64,000 bases of DNA from positions 29,073,133 through 29,137,132 of the forward strand of contig CM039502.1 of assembly GCA_022432975.1 (NCBI GenBank). The letters are read 5' to 3'. The notes below the pieces were generated by a model. It ran no database searches. It saw only the letters and a program-made list of their open reading frames with translations, and was not told where the DNA came from. Positions within the stretch are counted from its first letter, which is position 1. The number at the start of each line of letters is the position of its first letter. This document shows, piece after piece, positions 43,691 to 55,737 of the stretch. Position numbers and translations under genes: made by a program. This DNA comes from Begonia masoniana. Taxonomy: Eukaryota; Streptophyta; Magnoliopsida; Cucurbitales; Begoniaceae.

Positions 43691-44953
43691 AAAAATTCGA
43701 AGAACTCAAGGCTCAAGCTCAAACACTTCTGCCACTCATGCCCGATTCATTTTGGATTGCTGGATTTGCTAGTGGCCTGAAGGAAGAATTACGTGCCATG
43801 GTCCGTATAGCTCGATCGGAGACCTTAGAGCAGGCCATTGAAGTGGCTGTTTTACAGGAATCGGCGTTAAAAGCCGCTAGAGGCCCACGGTTCCCCCCCT
43901 CGTCGCGTTGGACAGACCCTCCGAAGAACCTGAAAAGCAAAGTAGCCGGCGACTTACACATCGACATCATAAAATCGCCCAACCCAATCCAAAGAGTGCC
44001 ACAGGCAGATCTACAACAAAAACGGAAATTGGGTTTGTGCTTCAGATGTGATGAGAAATACTTCAGCGGCCATGTCTGCAAAAACAGAACATTGAACCTG
44101 CTGGTTGGAACGTCGAACGATGACGACGCGGGTGGAAACTATGGAACAACACTTGGAATTGTCCCCCACAGTTCCTCCCCCAGAGGTTTCCTTAAACGCC
44201 CTCACCGGCCAAACTAGCCAATCGGTGGTACAAATCGCGGGAATCATTGGCCACCAGCTAGTCTTGATACTCATCGACAGCGGCAGCACTCAAAGTTTCA
44301 TCAGTGCACAGTTGGCAGACCGTCTTCGTCTCCGACCCAGAAATGATCGGTAGGTGATGGTCACTGTGGCAAACGGTGAACAGCTCGTCAGCGTGGCTCT
44401 GGAGGGCCCGATTTTGTGGAAAATGGGAGGATTGCTTTTTTCTTTCCACCTTCGTCTGTTGTCGTTCGGCGGCAGCGATCTCATTTTGGGCATTGACTTG
44501 ATATCGGCCCACAGCCCAGTTACATTTGATCCTCCCAAGTCACACATCCTGATCCATTACCAAGGCCTGCCAATTGCTCTTTCCTATGACCAACAACCGA
44601 AACCATTAGAGGGAGCCCAATTCGCGTTGTTTAGGTCTTTTCTCCAGCTCAATCCATTGGGGTATATTGCCTATGTGGCTGCCAATGCTGAACCCAGTTC
44701 ACCAGGGATACTGGCGGTGATTGCCGTCATCATTCGCGAGTTCGCGGTGGTGTTCGCCGAACCATCGGGACTTCCCCCAGTAAGAAAACAACGATCATGC
44801 CATTCCCCTCAAGGCCGACGCAAAACCTTTCCGTATTCTACCTTATCGCTGCCCGTTTTCTTAGAAAGGGATGATCAAGAAATTGGTGCAGGAAATGCTG
44901 GCTGACGGCATCATCGTTCCAAGCACAGCACTTTTGCGTCTCCGGTCCTCTTG
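43691..44953 (+). pseudogene. F2 gag C-terminus and protease region
   Basis: It starts inside gag (EKFEELKAQAQTLLP) without a leader, LTR or PBS. The knuckle-like CFRCDEKYFSGHVC and protease LIDSGSTQSF are present. Small indels relative to F1 (near 44125 and 44793) shift the frame, and one TAG at about 44351 replaces CAG. It is diverged from F1 by scattered substitutions. Confidence 0.82.
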
Positions 44954-46371
44954 GTTAAGAAAAAAGACGGGCAATGGCGGTTTTGTGTCGACTACCGCCA
45001 ACTCAATGCTCTCACGGTTAAGGACAAATTTCCGATGCCGATCATTGATGAGTTACTTGACGAGTTACACAGTTCGGCCTTTTTTTCAAAACTGGATCTA
45101 CGAGCTGGCTACCATCAGATCCGAGTTGTAGCCGACGACTGTCATAAGACTGCTTTTAAAACGCATCAAGGGCTCTATGAATTCAAGGTCATGCCATTCG
45201 GCCTCACCAATGCACCGACGACTTTCCAGTCTCTTATGAATCACATCTTCCAGCCATATCTCAGGAAATTCGTGTTGGTGTTTTTCGATGACATTCTTAT
45301 TTATAGCTTGACACTCGAAGATCATTGCTCACACCTTCGGGTGGTACTCTCAGTCCTGCAGCAACATCATCTAGTTGTCAAGGAGTCAAAATGTGTATTT
45401 GCTCAGCAGAGGGTAAGTTATTTGGATCATCTCATCTCCGGTGCTGGGGTCCAAGCCGACCCTACCAAAATCGAGGCCATGGTTTCTTGGCCAACTCCGA
45501 CCACAAGCAAACAGCTGCGAGGTTTTCTGGGCTTAACAGGGTACTACCGGAAGTTTATCAGAAGTTACGGCATGTTGGCCAGACCGCTAACAGCACTCCT
45601 CAAGAAGAACTCTTTTCTCTGGAATGCCGAGGCTGCCAGTGCGTTTGATAGCCTCAAAACAGCTATGAGCAACCCACCTATACTGGCATTACTGGATTTT
45701 TCCCAACCTTTTGTCATCCAGACAAATGCGTGTCTCGGGGGCATGGGAGCCGTTTTAATGCAGAACCGCAAAGCAATTGCTTTCATGAGCAAACCATTCC
45801 ACACTAAAAACATGGGTCTTTCGATTTACGAGAAAGAGCTTTTAGCTCTGGTCACTGCAGTCCAACTTTGGCGACATTACTTGGAAGGACACAAGTTTGT
45901 AATTCAAACCGATCACAACTCTCTGAAGTTTTTATTGGAACAGGGAATCACGACGCCTATCCAACAGAAGTGGTTGACTAAACTCCTTGGCTTGGATTAT
46001 GTTATCGAGTATAAGCAAGGGCATTTTAACGTCGTCGCCGATGCTTTATCTAGGCGCCCCGACGCTTCCGATCCGGCTATGCTACACTGTGCAGCGTTAT
46101 CAGTGGTTTCACCGGCATGGGTTGAAAAAGTGCTTTCCAGTTACAATGGCGATAAGTGGGCTGCCAACATCTTGACTTTGAAGGCACTGGACCCGGCCCA
46201 TGAGCCCAATTTTACTCTTCAGCAAGGACTGTTACGGTTCAAGGATAAATTAGTCATCGGACAGGGTAATGATATTCGCAGCAAGCTACTCGCCAACCTC
46301 CATAGCACGGCGGAGGGCGGTCACTCTGGCATTCAGGCTACCTTGCATAGAGCTAAAGCATTGTTTTCGTG
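44954..46371 (+). pseudogene. F2 reverse transcriptase and RNase H, truncated in integrase
   Basis: An open frame of more than 470 codons covers RT ([35 protein letters not shown]), RNase H and the start of the integrase zinc domain. It is cut after HRAKALF. Unlike F1 it has no stop in RT, but the first RNase H catalytic Asp is changed to Asn (QTNACLGGMG, where F1 has TDACLGG), a G-to-A change that should abolish activity. Confidence 0.85.
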
Positions 46372-47060
46372 ATGGATGCATGAAGCTTGACTTATCACTG
46401 CTTTCTCTTCAAAATCATCAAGTGAATCAGAATCAAAAGGGTAATTTTATGCAGCATCTTCACTCCTGGTTGAGCACCTGCCTTCACTACCTTCTTCCTC
46501 CGTACAAGCCTTATTGGCTTTCCTTGTCGATACAAACTCAGTAAATATCTTTACTTTCCTTAATCCAGCTTTGAGAGCAGAAAGCTCATCCTTTTCTTCA
46601 GTTATGACCACTTCCCTGGCGTCTCAGAATAAGTGAACCTCAGGGTCTCTGATAAGGTTGATATTGTCTCCAGCAGAGAAATGCTTAAGCAATATTGAAT
46701 CACATGATGACCGTTCATGTCAATAGTCAATGCCCCAATAATTCCGAGAAAACCGCTGAAGTTGGAGTTGAACATGGATATAGACAATTTACTTCCACCA
46801 AGAATGTTCGGATCAGAATTCACATCATTTTCAGCAGCCTTCAATGCAATTTTTCGAGACTTCTATCATGGAACTAATTATTTCAGCTGCAATACTTTCA
46901 AAAAAATCAGCACCTCGAGTAGCACAATCTCCAACATTATCACCAATCAGATCAGCAATGACAACTGGATGTCTAGGATCATCCTCCGGTATTTCCCCTG
47001 CTCTACTTTTCCAACAAGGTCTTCTCCAACGTCTGCAGCTTTTGTAAATGCTTTAGCTCT
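46372..47060 (-). pseudogene. Mosaic of antisense host-gene fragments
   Basis: On the minus strand, from right to left: an H+-pyrophosphatase piece (about 47050-46850), a stretch with SGFLGIIGALTIDMNGHHVIQYCL near 46730 that looks like a Pumilio repeat, a piece reading EEKDELSALKAGLRKVK, and one with YPFDSDSLDDFEE resembling plant NT-C2/EHBP1-type proteins. The last three assignments are from memory and tentative. Frames shift at each junction and there are stops, so nothing is functional. It fills the gap between truncated F2 and the resumed GIP1 exon. Confidence 0.5.
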
Positions 47061-48137
47061 ATGGAGGGAAAGGGAATATGGTTCAAAGCTTGAAATAGAT
47101 TATTTGCACGGAACAGGAGATTTACGCCACTCTTGAAGAGTGTCATATGAACCTTGACGAAGCCATTAATCGCCTTCTCTCTCAAGGTTTTTTTTTTATT
47201 TTGCGAAAAATACTCCCACACTCTTTGGATTTTTCATTCGATTTTAGTCAGTGGATTGTGTGTGAATCAAGTAAAGCAGTCTTGTACGCATATTTCGGAG
47301 CTCTCTGTTCGATCGATTTCTTTATGGAGAGAGAAAAAGTGTTTTATCAACGCCTGCAAGCCTTATGTTTGGGCATCTTTTTTACGTTGGATAAATCTTT
47401 ATTAACCAGCATAGAAGTATTTGCGTTTATTTTTTGTTCTTTTTTATTTGTGAGCGCAATCATAAGTGTTACTATCTTGTTATTGGAAGCTTATAGGTCT
47501 AGCATAGATCGAATCTGTTTCACTACGAATTTTTTTGTGATCATGGTCTCACTTCATTCTGCGGGAATGAGGAAGTTTTGAGGCATCTGCCAATTTGATT
47601 TTACTGGATATAAAATTGTTTCTAATGTTAAGTTTATTGGTTTTGTAGATCCTTTTCATGAGGTGAAGAGCAAGCGAGAGAAGAAAAAAGAGGTTGGTTT
47701 GTGTGAGAAACACACAGTTCTCTGTTTAGAGCATGGGGAAATTATTTTTCTCTTAAATACCAACTTACTAGTATTTTTATGTCACCTCCATGCATATATT
47801 GTGGCTAAGATTGATATTTCTTGTTTGCCAGTGAAGTTTAATTTGCGTTGTTTTTTCTCTGTATTTGAATAGATTATTTTTAAATGAATTATTTGTCTAT
47901 CTGTTGTGTTGTTGCAAAGTTTGAATATATCGGAGTTTGGTTTTGTAAGGATAGATTACATTTAGTGCTGATCTTTAATATTTTGTAATCTCATTATTGG
48001 CCTTCTTTTTTGTCTTCAGAACAAGGATACATCAGATTCCAGGCTTCCTGCCTCCAGTGATGGTTCCATTCGTTCTAGTAAGGGAATCTCATATGGCTCT
48101 GTTGGACGGGGTCGCTCTAGTCTATCTAGCTATCCTG
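47061..48137 (+). pseudogene. GIP1-like copy 2, exons 1 (rest) to 3, with nonsense mutation
   Basis: Exon remnants at 47061-47186, 47649-47692 and 48020-48137 match copy 1, with the same intron positions and splice sites. TAG at 47096-47098 replaces the GAG codon of copy 1 in the GIP1_N domain. The promoter and first codons are 20.7 kb upstream. Intron 1 has a single copy of the 97-bp segment duplicated in copy 1. Confidence 0.82.
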
Positions 48138-48228
48138 GTATGTAAATATTATCATGCATATAGTGGATGAATCCACTACACATCAATTTCTATTCTTTGA
48201 AAAAATTGATGTGTTTTGTTTGATAAAG

Positions 48229-49367
48229 AAACTCAGGGAGGTGTTTCAAGAAGTCATGCCTCTCAGCCTATTCCTGAACGTCAAAAGAGACGAAGAGTGC
48301 TATTGGAGGAGGAAGAAGAGTATGATGCTCAGGAAGAGTCTTATATTCCTTCTTTTGATTCTTCTCAGATTCAAGGATCTCTCATTTCAGCTCTTCCAAC
48401 TTACTCGGACTTTCTCCCAATAGCTACCGAGAGCTTTCATGATCAAAACTTCCTACTTGATCCTCCGGAAGTTCAAGCCCCTGCTCTTCCACATCCCTCC
48501 AGTCCAATTCCTTCTCTTTCGCCAACACAGGCTCTTGACTTGTCAGCTCGTGTTCCTCCTCGAACTCAAGGTAGTCCAAATCCTCCTGTGAGGACTTCTG
48601 TTTCTGAGGAACAATATCATGAGCTTAGGGTGTGTATAGAAAGCATCGGGACAGTCATCAAATCCTTTCAGTCCCTTTATATCGCCCGACAAGATCAATT
48701 TGAAGCTTTCCTTCTCTCACAAATCCGTCAACTTGAAGCCTCCACATTCTCTCCGTATGTTCATGTCACATCTGCTATTCACGGACTTCACGATAGTATT
48801 GATCAAGTGGAAAAGGAACAAAATAAAGCTTTTGACGATGTTACCTCTTCCATTAGATTCAATACAAGTCACTTGACAGATCAAATGCGACGGGAGTCTG
48901 ACAGGGTCATCACTCACATTGGATATCTTAGCACACATTTGACTAGAAGTGATAGTGAGCCCACTACTATGGATGAGGGTTTGGATGAAGGTGGTGAGGA
49001 TCATGAGAAAGTTCGTCCAGCTTCTCTAGCTGTTCCTCCAGGTGATGAGCCTTTGGCTGCCTCTCTCAGTGATGTTGGATATGTTGTTGCTCAAGTTGCT
49101 ATTGTTTGTGAGGACGAGCCAATAATTGATCCAGCTGATGGTATTGCTGTTTCTGATGATCTTGTCATGATTGAACCTGTTGATGAACGAGAGCCTTCTG
49201 CTGGTGTCCAAATGGCAGATGTAGACGATGCAGGGGATACAATTGATGGAGAAAGAGTTCATCCTGTTTCTCCTGTTACTAATGTTCCAGCTGAGGAAAC
49301 GGCAGATGATGATCAAGATGAACCTATGTTAAGATGTGCAAGGGATTCCTATGCTCGCATGAACTAG
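48229..49367 (+). CDS. Sirevirus-like downstream ORF (copy 2)
   Basis: Same length and ends as copy 1 (15885-17023): RQKRRR start, acidic patch, central helical region, ARMN end. Many amino acids differ (for example the Leu/Gln change in ETLGG/ETQGG, Cys/Tyr, Ala/Pro), with no frameshift or stop. No ATG near the start. The upstream GIP1 exons are broken, so translation of this copy is unlikely. A polypurine tract and LTR of the same Sirevirus-like type follow. Confidence 0.45.
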
Positions 49368-49569
49368 GGATTTTTATGTTGTTTCTTCCATTGTATAATC
49401 AAATCCTTCTTTCTGCACTTCTGAACTATCTTATTATAATCATTTAGCACTTAGCACTATTTAGTATTTGTTGTGTTGAATGACATTCTTGTTTCTTATC
49501 TTGCTTGCTTATATTTTTTTTAATAATGTTAAATGAAGAGAAAAGTAGCAGAATGCATAGAGTATGATG

Positions 49570-49621
<52 letters not shown>

Positions 49622-49716
49622 AATAATTGTGAAAAACATAATAGCATGGGGAGTATATGTTTATGGGAGTATATGGTTAATCATTTTATATTTGTCATCA
49701 TCAAAAAGTGAGAAAT
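49368..49716 (+). other. 3' flank of copy 2 ORF with (TA)n microsatellite, no gene
   Basis: Paralog of 17024-17341. A perfect AT dinucleotide run at 49572-49615 is much longer than in copy 1. The polypurine tract before 49717 is degraded (AAAAAGTGAGAAA). Confidence 0.7.
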
Positions 49717-50395
49717 TGTTAACTTACAATATGTTTAAGTCTAACTATGTTTTTGATGATTGTGATTAACGTGACATATATAAATCGATGATTATAAGAA
49801 ATGAGTGATATTATTAATTATTGCAATTAATTGGGAATGCCTTTTTTACAAAGGGTATTATGTTTTTTTAACGTTTTCGATTAAGTGTTGTTAGTTGAGA
49901 CTGATGCATGCTTAATGTTATCCAAACGTAGAAATCGTCCGTCGAAAGGAACATCGACCGCTGTCAAAGCAGATTCTGATGTTTACAGAATTCAATATCG
50001 ACCAAAATCAAGTCGACCAGATTCTGAAGTCTACCGAATTCAATATCGACCAAAACCAAGTCGACCAGATTTTGAAATCTATCGAATTCAATATCGACCA
50101 AAACCAAGTCGACTAGATTCTGAAGTCTACCGAATTCAATGACGACCAAAATCAAGTCGACCAGATTCTGAAGTCTACCGAAATCAAGTCGAAGAGATTC
50201 TGAAGTCTACCAAAATCAATGACGACCAAAACCAAGTCAACCAGATTTTGAAGAAGTCTTCCGCTGCGAGTAATATCGACTGCAGACCACAACTGCTAGT
50301 TTTTCTACGTACGGATTCTTCAACGGTCATATTTTTGGTACGGAAACAAGGAGTCGTGCGAATGTGAAGCAGATTACGGACACGAGTATTAAACT
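49717..50395 (+). mobile_element. Sirevirus-like 3' LTR fragment (copy 2)
   Basis: It starts TGTTAACTTACAATATG and includes a shorter set of the 48-bp GAAGTCTACCGAATTC repeats (about 49976-50252). It loses recognisable LTR sequence after about 50390, at the same point as copy 1, so the truncation predates the unit duplication. Confidence 0.6.
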
Positions 50396-50843
50396 TTTCA
50401 TTACGTCCCTCTTTACCATAAAAAACAAGAATATTAAAGATTAATTCATCTTTCTATTGTACCAGTTAAATCATTTTTTCCAAAATAATAACTACAAATT
50501 TAGCTATAATAATTTATCTACTAATTCTGACCTAACAACACTTCTATTATTCTTTAAAAAAAAATATTTTCCTTATCTTTTCTTAACTTTTGCATATACT
50601 CTAGTATCAAAATTATGTTCATCTGAACAAGTTAACTTACCTGATATTTGGTTCACAATATACTAAATAATGCATTACAATATATACATCTAGTTTTTTT
50701 TTTTTTTTTCTCTCTTCAATTTTCATTTTAATTCTATTCTTTCAAAAAAAACTCTCAAATTCTGAAAACCCGGGAGAACCAATAAACTTCATTTTATTAC
50801 CTTTCATAATAATTAATATATAAAAACAATTCAATAAAAAATG
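50396..50843. other. AT-rich spacer before LTR G copy 2, nothing recognised
   Basis: Paralog of 18061-18513 with many substitutions and short indels. No ORF or element end. Confidence 0.6.
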
Positions 50844-50848
50844 AGTTT

Positions 50849-52792
50849 TGTAGTGCCCCCCGTTATCTAAACCCGGTTCGCTATTCTTACTATTAAATCA
50901 TACTATAAAATTTGTATAAAATTCAAAATTTTATTCATCGTCTTAAAACAACATCGTTTAAAACATTTAAACTCTTACAACGGAAGACTGACATTACGTG
51001 GAAAACTCGTCATTTAAAACTTACTTAAGGAAATCAAGTTTTGGAAGAATTTTGGTCCTAAATGCCGATCACTAAAGAAAAATACTTGAAATCTATCAAT
51101 TTAAAATGTTTTTCTAATAACCCTTATTTAAAACTCCGAAACATTTCTCTTTTAAAAAAAAATAGACGACATAACGATTAAATCTGTTAAAACCAAAACT
51201 TCCTGCATTTTCAAAACAACCAAAAACTACTATCAAAACAAATCCCCATACAGTTCCAAAAGCAGTATATACATCAAAAAGTGACTACTAAAACGTTTGA
51301 AAATTCAGCTATATACCAAAATATCTCAAAATCTATACATACGCTCTATGGTTAAATCGTCCTAACAGATGGCATGATCGTCACATGAGCGTACTCCTCT
51401 AACTGCCTCCTAATCCTAAACGTGCTCTGAGAACTCACCAACTATCACCTCGTCGCCTACATCACAGAACTCATCTTTTAGCTTAATGCTAAGTAAATAG
51501 TGCATAGTGAAATGAAAACACTATAAATAACTCTTATCTTAACATATGCAGTTTCTACAGTTTCGTTTGTTTTTCGTTTCTGCTTTCGTTTCCGTTTCAT
51601 TCTTACACGTTTATTAACTTATTGTTCTCTACTTCTTTACGCTCTAAATCAAGGAGGCACACCTCGCGGTCCACCTCTAGGGACGGCCATACCTCGACCT
51701 AGAAAGAGTGACACATCTCGCGGTCCACCTCTCGAGACGGCCGTACCTCAACCCCACTTTTCATTATCTTTCTTACGTATCTTATCGTTTCAATTCATAC
51801 TATGCTATTTTGTAAAAACATGCAAATTCATTTTTGTTTCGTACTCGTATCTTTAAAACCATGATGCATGACATACTAAAAACATACAATAAGTATGCTC
51901 ACAAACCTATCGATCTGTGATGTAGATGTACATGCATACACTACTTACCTGCGTCCGTAGCAAATTCAAGTTGATCACACTCTAAATCGGAATACTTGAA
52001 AACCTAAAACATAACAATTCAACATATTTCATCAACTTCACTTACTACAAAACTAAATTCATGACATTAAAGAGAAAATCCACAAGTAAGCCTTGATTAA
52101 CCAAAACTTGAAATTGCCTCATTTTCCAACCAACTTCAGAAATTCGTAACTAACTCAATACTTGTTCGATTTTTACGATTCAAAATGTTATACAATCATT
52201 AAAGTGTCTAGTTTTTAATAGTCAAATTCATTTAACAACCCGATATCATTTAGCTCAAACGAATTTAGCCAAACCAGAAATTGTTCTGTTTCTATCTCAA
52301 ATTTTCAGATTTCTTCAGTTTTCAAAATGTTATCCAATTTCCTCTCGCTTCCAATAAAATCCATCAATTCGTTGTTAGAGCTTAAATAAACTTTCAAAAA
52401 TGGAAGAAATCAGCAAAACTAAACAAATTTTCGAATTACCTATTAGAGTTTATTATACCAAAAAAAAAAAATTCTTTAAACTTCTAATAAAACCACACCC
52501 ATAAGCTTTTGAAACCTTAAACACTTGTAAACCTAACAAATTATTAATTTACCTTGAAAATCCCCGAGAGCTTGAGAGTAAAATGGAGGTTTTAGCGTGA
52601 AAAGAAAATATTAGAAAGGGAGAAGAGACAGCTTCGACTGAAAAAAGAGTGGGTTTTGAAAAAAAATGCAATATTTGCATGCATAACTATTTATTACCTA
52701 GGGAGATGGCACAATTTTATTAAACCACCTCCCCCATCGAAGAAAACCCAAATCCCACTAATGACATTTTCTAAAAAAAATCAAATTCTTTT
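50849..52792 (-). mobile_element. LTR G copy 2, truncated at its start
   Basis: It starts (plus reading) TGTAGTGCCCCCCG and matches 18519-23220 without the C1 insertion. Similarity stops in the run before 52792, so the terminal TGTAACACCC and right flanking duplication are missing. The left flank AGTTT corresponds to AGTTC in unit A, showing that this is the same ancient insertion. Confidence 0.8.
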
Positions 52793-53025
52793 TATGAGAA
52801 GTTGAGTATAATGATATTTGGTATCATTTTCTGAATTTACCTTGAAAATCTCTTAGAGCTTGAGAGTAAAATGGAGACTTCAAACATTACCACGATCTTT
52901 TTCGATAGCTAGAATGCTATTTTGCTCACAAAGATTAAATGTTTGATGAGAAGTTGAGTATAATGATATTTGGTATCATTTTATAGTTCAACGATTTTGT
53001 TGTTTCGAACGATATATGTGGTGAT
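52793..53025. pseudogene. Shuffled start of a third unit with copia RNase H relic
   Basis: 52793-52832 repeats the AGAAGTTGAGTATAATG motif of the copia relic; 52833-52875 repeats a piece of LTR G (GAATTTACCTTGAAAATC); from 52872 the unit sequence (GACTTCAAACATTACC to GTGGTGAT) matches 12010-12163. So unit B is joined to a partial third unit through a small mosaic junction. Confidence 0.65.
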
Positions 53026-53391
53026 TGTTGGGAATTATGTGCCCAAACAAGCAAATGTAATAGAACAGTTATATTATTTAAATTGATTAATATTATGCTT
53101 GCATTTAAAGATCATGTTTTATAAAATTCAGAGAAAATTCCTTGGTTATTTGTGCAAACTTTATATTGACATATATATTGTATATATGAGGGATATAATA
53201 TAAAGAGTAATAACCAAAACAAGTCCATAACTTATATTTGAAGTATGGAATCTTTAAATAAATCATAATCATAAACTTAGTTTATCTCATTAAGAATGTA
53301 TAGTTATATCCCAACTATATATATAGTGACATAATGTAAATAAGTTTTATATAATATGATTATATAGGACTGGACCAGATAAAATTATATT

Positions 53392-53831
53392 TGTAACGAC
53401 CCCTGTTCCCAGCAAAATATTGTCTGCTCTGGGGATTGGGCCGCAGCCCAATATCCTCCCCTCACGGCTTTGTTTGGCGAGAACTTCCCGGAAGGTCACC
53501 CAACCTGGAATTGCTCTCGCCGAAGCACTTTTAACTTCGGAGTTCTTATGGGTTCCGTCGCCAATCGTGCTCCAAAATGCGTCTTGCTATCTTGGGAGGG
53601 ATCTCTTATATATGTTTCATTTTCATGTACTTCCCCAAGCGATGTGGTATTGTAACGACCCCACTTTCAACGACCGAATCCTCTGGCCCAACCCTCTGGG
53701 ATCCGCGGAGTTTTCGTTGAACCCTCCGGCCCAACCCTCTATACTCCGACCCCAATCGGGCACATACGTCCTCTGAGGATCCGCGGAGCATGGGTGGTTC
53801 CACCACATACGTGTCAAGTCGAGTCATCACA
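53392..53831 (-). mobile_element. Cassandra solo LTR, TSD ATATT
   Basis: 440 bp in minus orientation: plus-strand reading TGTAACGACCCC...GTCATCACA, with ATATT at 53387-53391 and 53832-53836. It is full length with both canonical termini. The 5S-like domain is at about 53472-53590 on the minus strand. It inserted in the upstream half of copia LTR H. Confidence 0.93.
53472..53590 (-). ncRNA. 5S rRNA-like domain in Cassandra solo LTR
   Basis: The minus strand has GGAACCCATAAGAACTCC, AAGTTAAAAGTGCTTCGG and GGTTGGGTGACC in the order of the 5S internal promoter. The box A region is slightly altered compared with the copy at 1537-1656. Confidence 0.78.
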
Positions 53832-54843
53832 ATATTGTTCTTATAATTTCCGTTAAACCTAGAACAGATAACTTTATCATAATGATGGTCATATGTATGT
53901 AATCTTAATTCATTGTATTTAACAAACTTCTATTTTATTTTAATTTATTCTTTAATTTACTTGGTAAAGTTTTGTATGAGTTACAATTCACACATCTCGT
54001 ATATTGAGAATAAATTAAAATAAATAGCTGAGAATGTTAATATCGATACAATGAAATCTATTTTATTGGATTCCCTTTTTTGTTAGTTAAAAGATCGAAT
54101 AATTAGCGCGCAAATTTATAAATCGTTATGAATTGATTATTCAATTAAGGACTAATGGTAGTTAAAGATAAAGATGTAATATGAGAGGTTAACGGATTAT
54201 AAACCTAGCTCTATTACGAATCTAAATGGAGGGTTAGTACATATGTAATGACTATATCAATGGACATTACTTTGAGTAAACATAATCTATAGTTTTAAGA
54301 GTGCAACTCTAAGTATTTAGTGGACTTACTTTAGAGTTAATAATTACGTTAATTGATATAAAGAGTTTATATTAATTAACAGAAAAATTATTGAAGCTTA
54401 AAATTATAGGTCCATCGGTCCCTTTGTCACCTTCTATCATTATTCGAATAATAGAAAAATGAACAAAGAAGATTAAATAATTAACTATGAGTTAATTATT
54501 TAATACACTCAATAATAAGTTTATTATAGTTGAATAATCAACTTATATGACACATGACAAAAAGTTGTCATAATTAATATGTTTGTTATGTTTCATTAAA
54601 TGAAATAATTGAATTGTTCAATTAATTAACAAACATAAAGTTGTTTTTGAAAATAGTTTTTTAAAATGGATTTTACCAAATCATGGTGCCATGTGTAAGG
54701 CTATGATGAGAAGTTGTTTTGATTTCCATAACATTTTTTGTTATAAATGTTATTAAGAAATTAATTCTAACTTAATGGTAAATTAAATTTTGTAACGTTT
54801 GTTTCTTTTAAATGTTATGATAACCGTTACAAAATTCTTACAC

Positions 54844-54851
54844 TATAAATA
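54844..54851 (+). promoter_or_regulatory. TATA box of copia LTR H
   Basis: TATAAATA followed by GAGG lies about 440 bases before the LTR end. This position and context are usual for a copia LTR promoter, with R and U5 downstream. Confidence 0.6.
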
Positions 54852-55285
54852 GAGGTTAAGACCTCATTTATTATAAGAGTGTAGGAGAATTCATTTTGAG
54901 AAACAATCTATTTTAAAAGCATTTCCGTGGTAGTTTGGAGAATTGTTCTCTATATCCATATAGATCGTCTCATGTGTTGAGAAAACGATCTATCACAAAA
55001 TTGAGTGTGATCCTTTTATGTTCATCACGCCCACACGTCCTTATTCGAGGTGAGGAGGATTGATAAAGAAGATCTAAGGCTCTTCGATATTAAGAAATTG
55101 TTCTTCCAAGCTAATTTCTTTAAATCTAACTTATTTGTTTTTATTGCATATAATTATTCATATATCATAAATGACGATCTTATTATTATTGTGAAAAAAT
55201 TGTTTGTCATAATATTTAAGTTGCGCACGTATGAGTGCTATGAACACTATTAATTCCGCCGTGTGAGGGAACTAAAATTCCAACA

Positions 55286-55590
55286 ATTGGTATTAGAGCA
55301 TCAATACTTTTATGATATATTAATAATGTGATTTTATGAAAATCATGATATGTTATAATGAGTAGGCTCATGCATTTTAATATCATATATTTTCAAATGT
55401 TGAATGAATGAATTGCATGATTGAAATAATAATCGTTAGTTCGTGTGGTCGATTTAGGTTAGGATTTATTTTTATTTTTTTTTTAAACTCAATTTATCTT
55501 AGGTAAATGATTATTTATGTAATATTGGTGGAGATCAAAGATTGGTGGGTTCGTGACTACGGTGCGTATGTTGACACCATGTTGTATGAC
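55286..55590 (+). other. PBS and remnant interior of copia element H
   Basis: TGGTATTAGAGC at 55288-55299 is a one-mismatch initiator Met tRNA PBS beginning two bases after the LTR. About 290 bp of AT-rich leader follow with no gag start, then the Tekay-like element begins. The last five bases, ATGAC (55586-55590), would be that element's left target duplication. Confidence 0.65.
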
Positions 55591-55737
55591 TGTGACAGCC
55601 CGAGACCCGGTCCCGATCGGGACCCGAGAGCCAAGCCATCACTCCGGACATTTTAAAACGAGACATATAATTTTTTTTTGAAACTTTACTTTTAAAACTT
55701 TAATAGAAAATAAAATGGAAAGACAGAAAATCAGAAA

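Larger units (their letters stand above)
26369..47060. mobile_element. 20.7-kb compound retroelement insertion in GIP1 copy 2
   Basis: Everything between the two halves of GIP1 exon 1 is transposon-derived. In order: element D, inverted element D with a nested solo LTR, element E, a shared LTR, gag-pol F1, an inverted pyrophosphatase segment, gag-pol F2, and a mosaic of antisense gene fragments. The left end is an LTR start (TGTCATGG). The right end is not an LTR end, so the structure is not one simple insertion. Confidence 0.8.
53026..55285 (+). mobile_element. Ty1/copia-type 5' LTR H (about 1.8 kb) with Cassandra insertion
   Basis: It starts TGTTGGGAATTATGTGCCC and ends AAAATTCCAACA, followed by a PBS. 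It contains a good TATA box at 54844-54851 with a leader-like region downstream. It is interrupted by a 440-bp Cassandra solo LTR plus duplication. It sits at the end of the third unit (GTGGTGAT). The rest of the element is lost beyond 55590. Confidence 0.8.
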
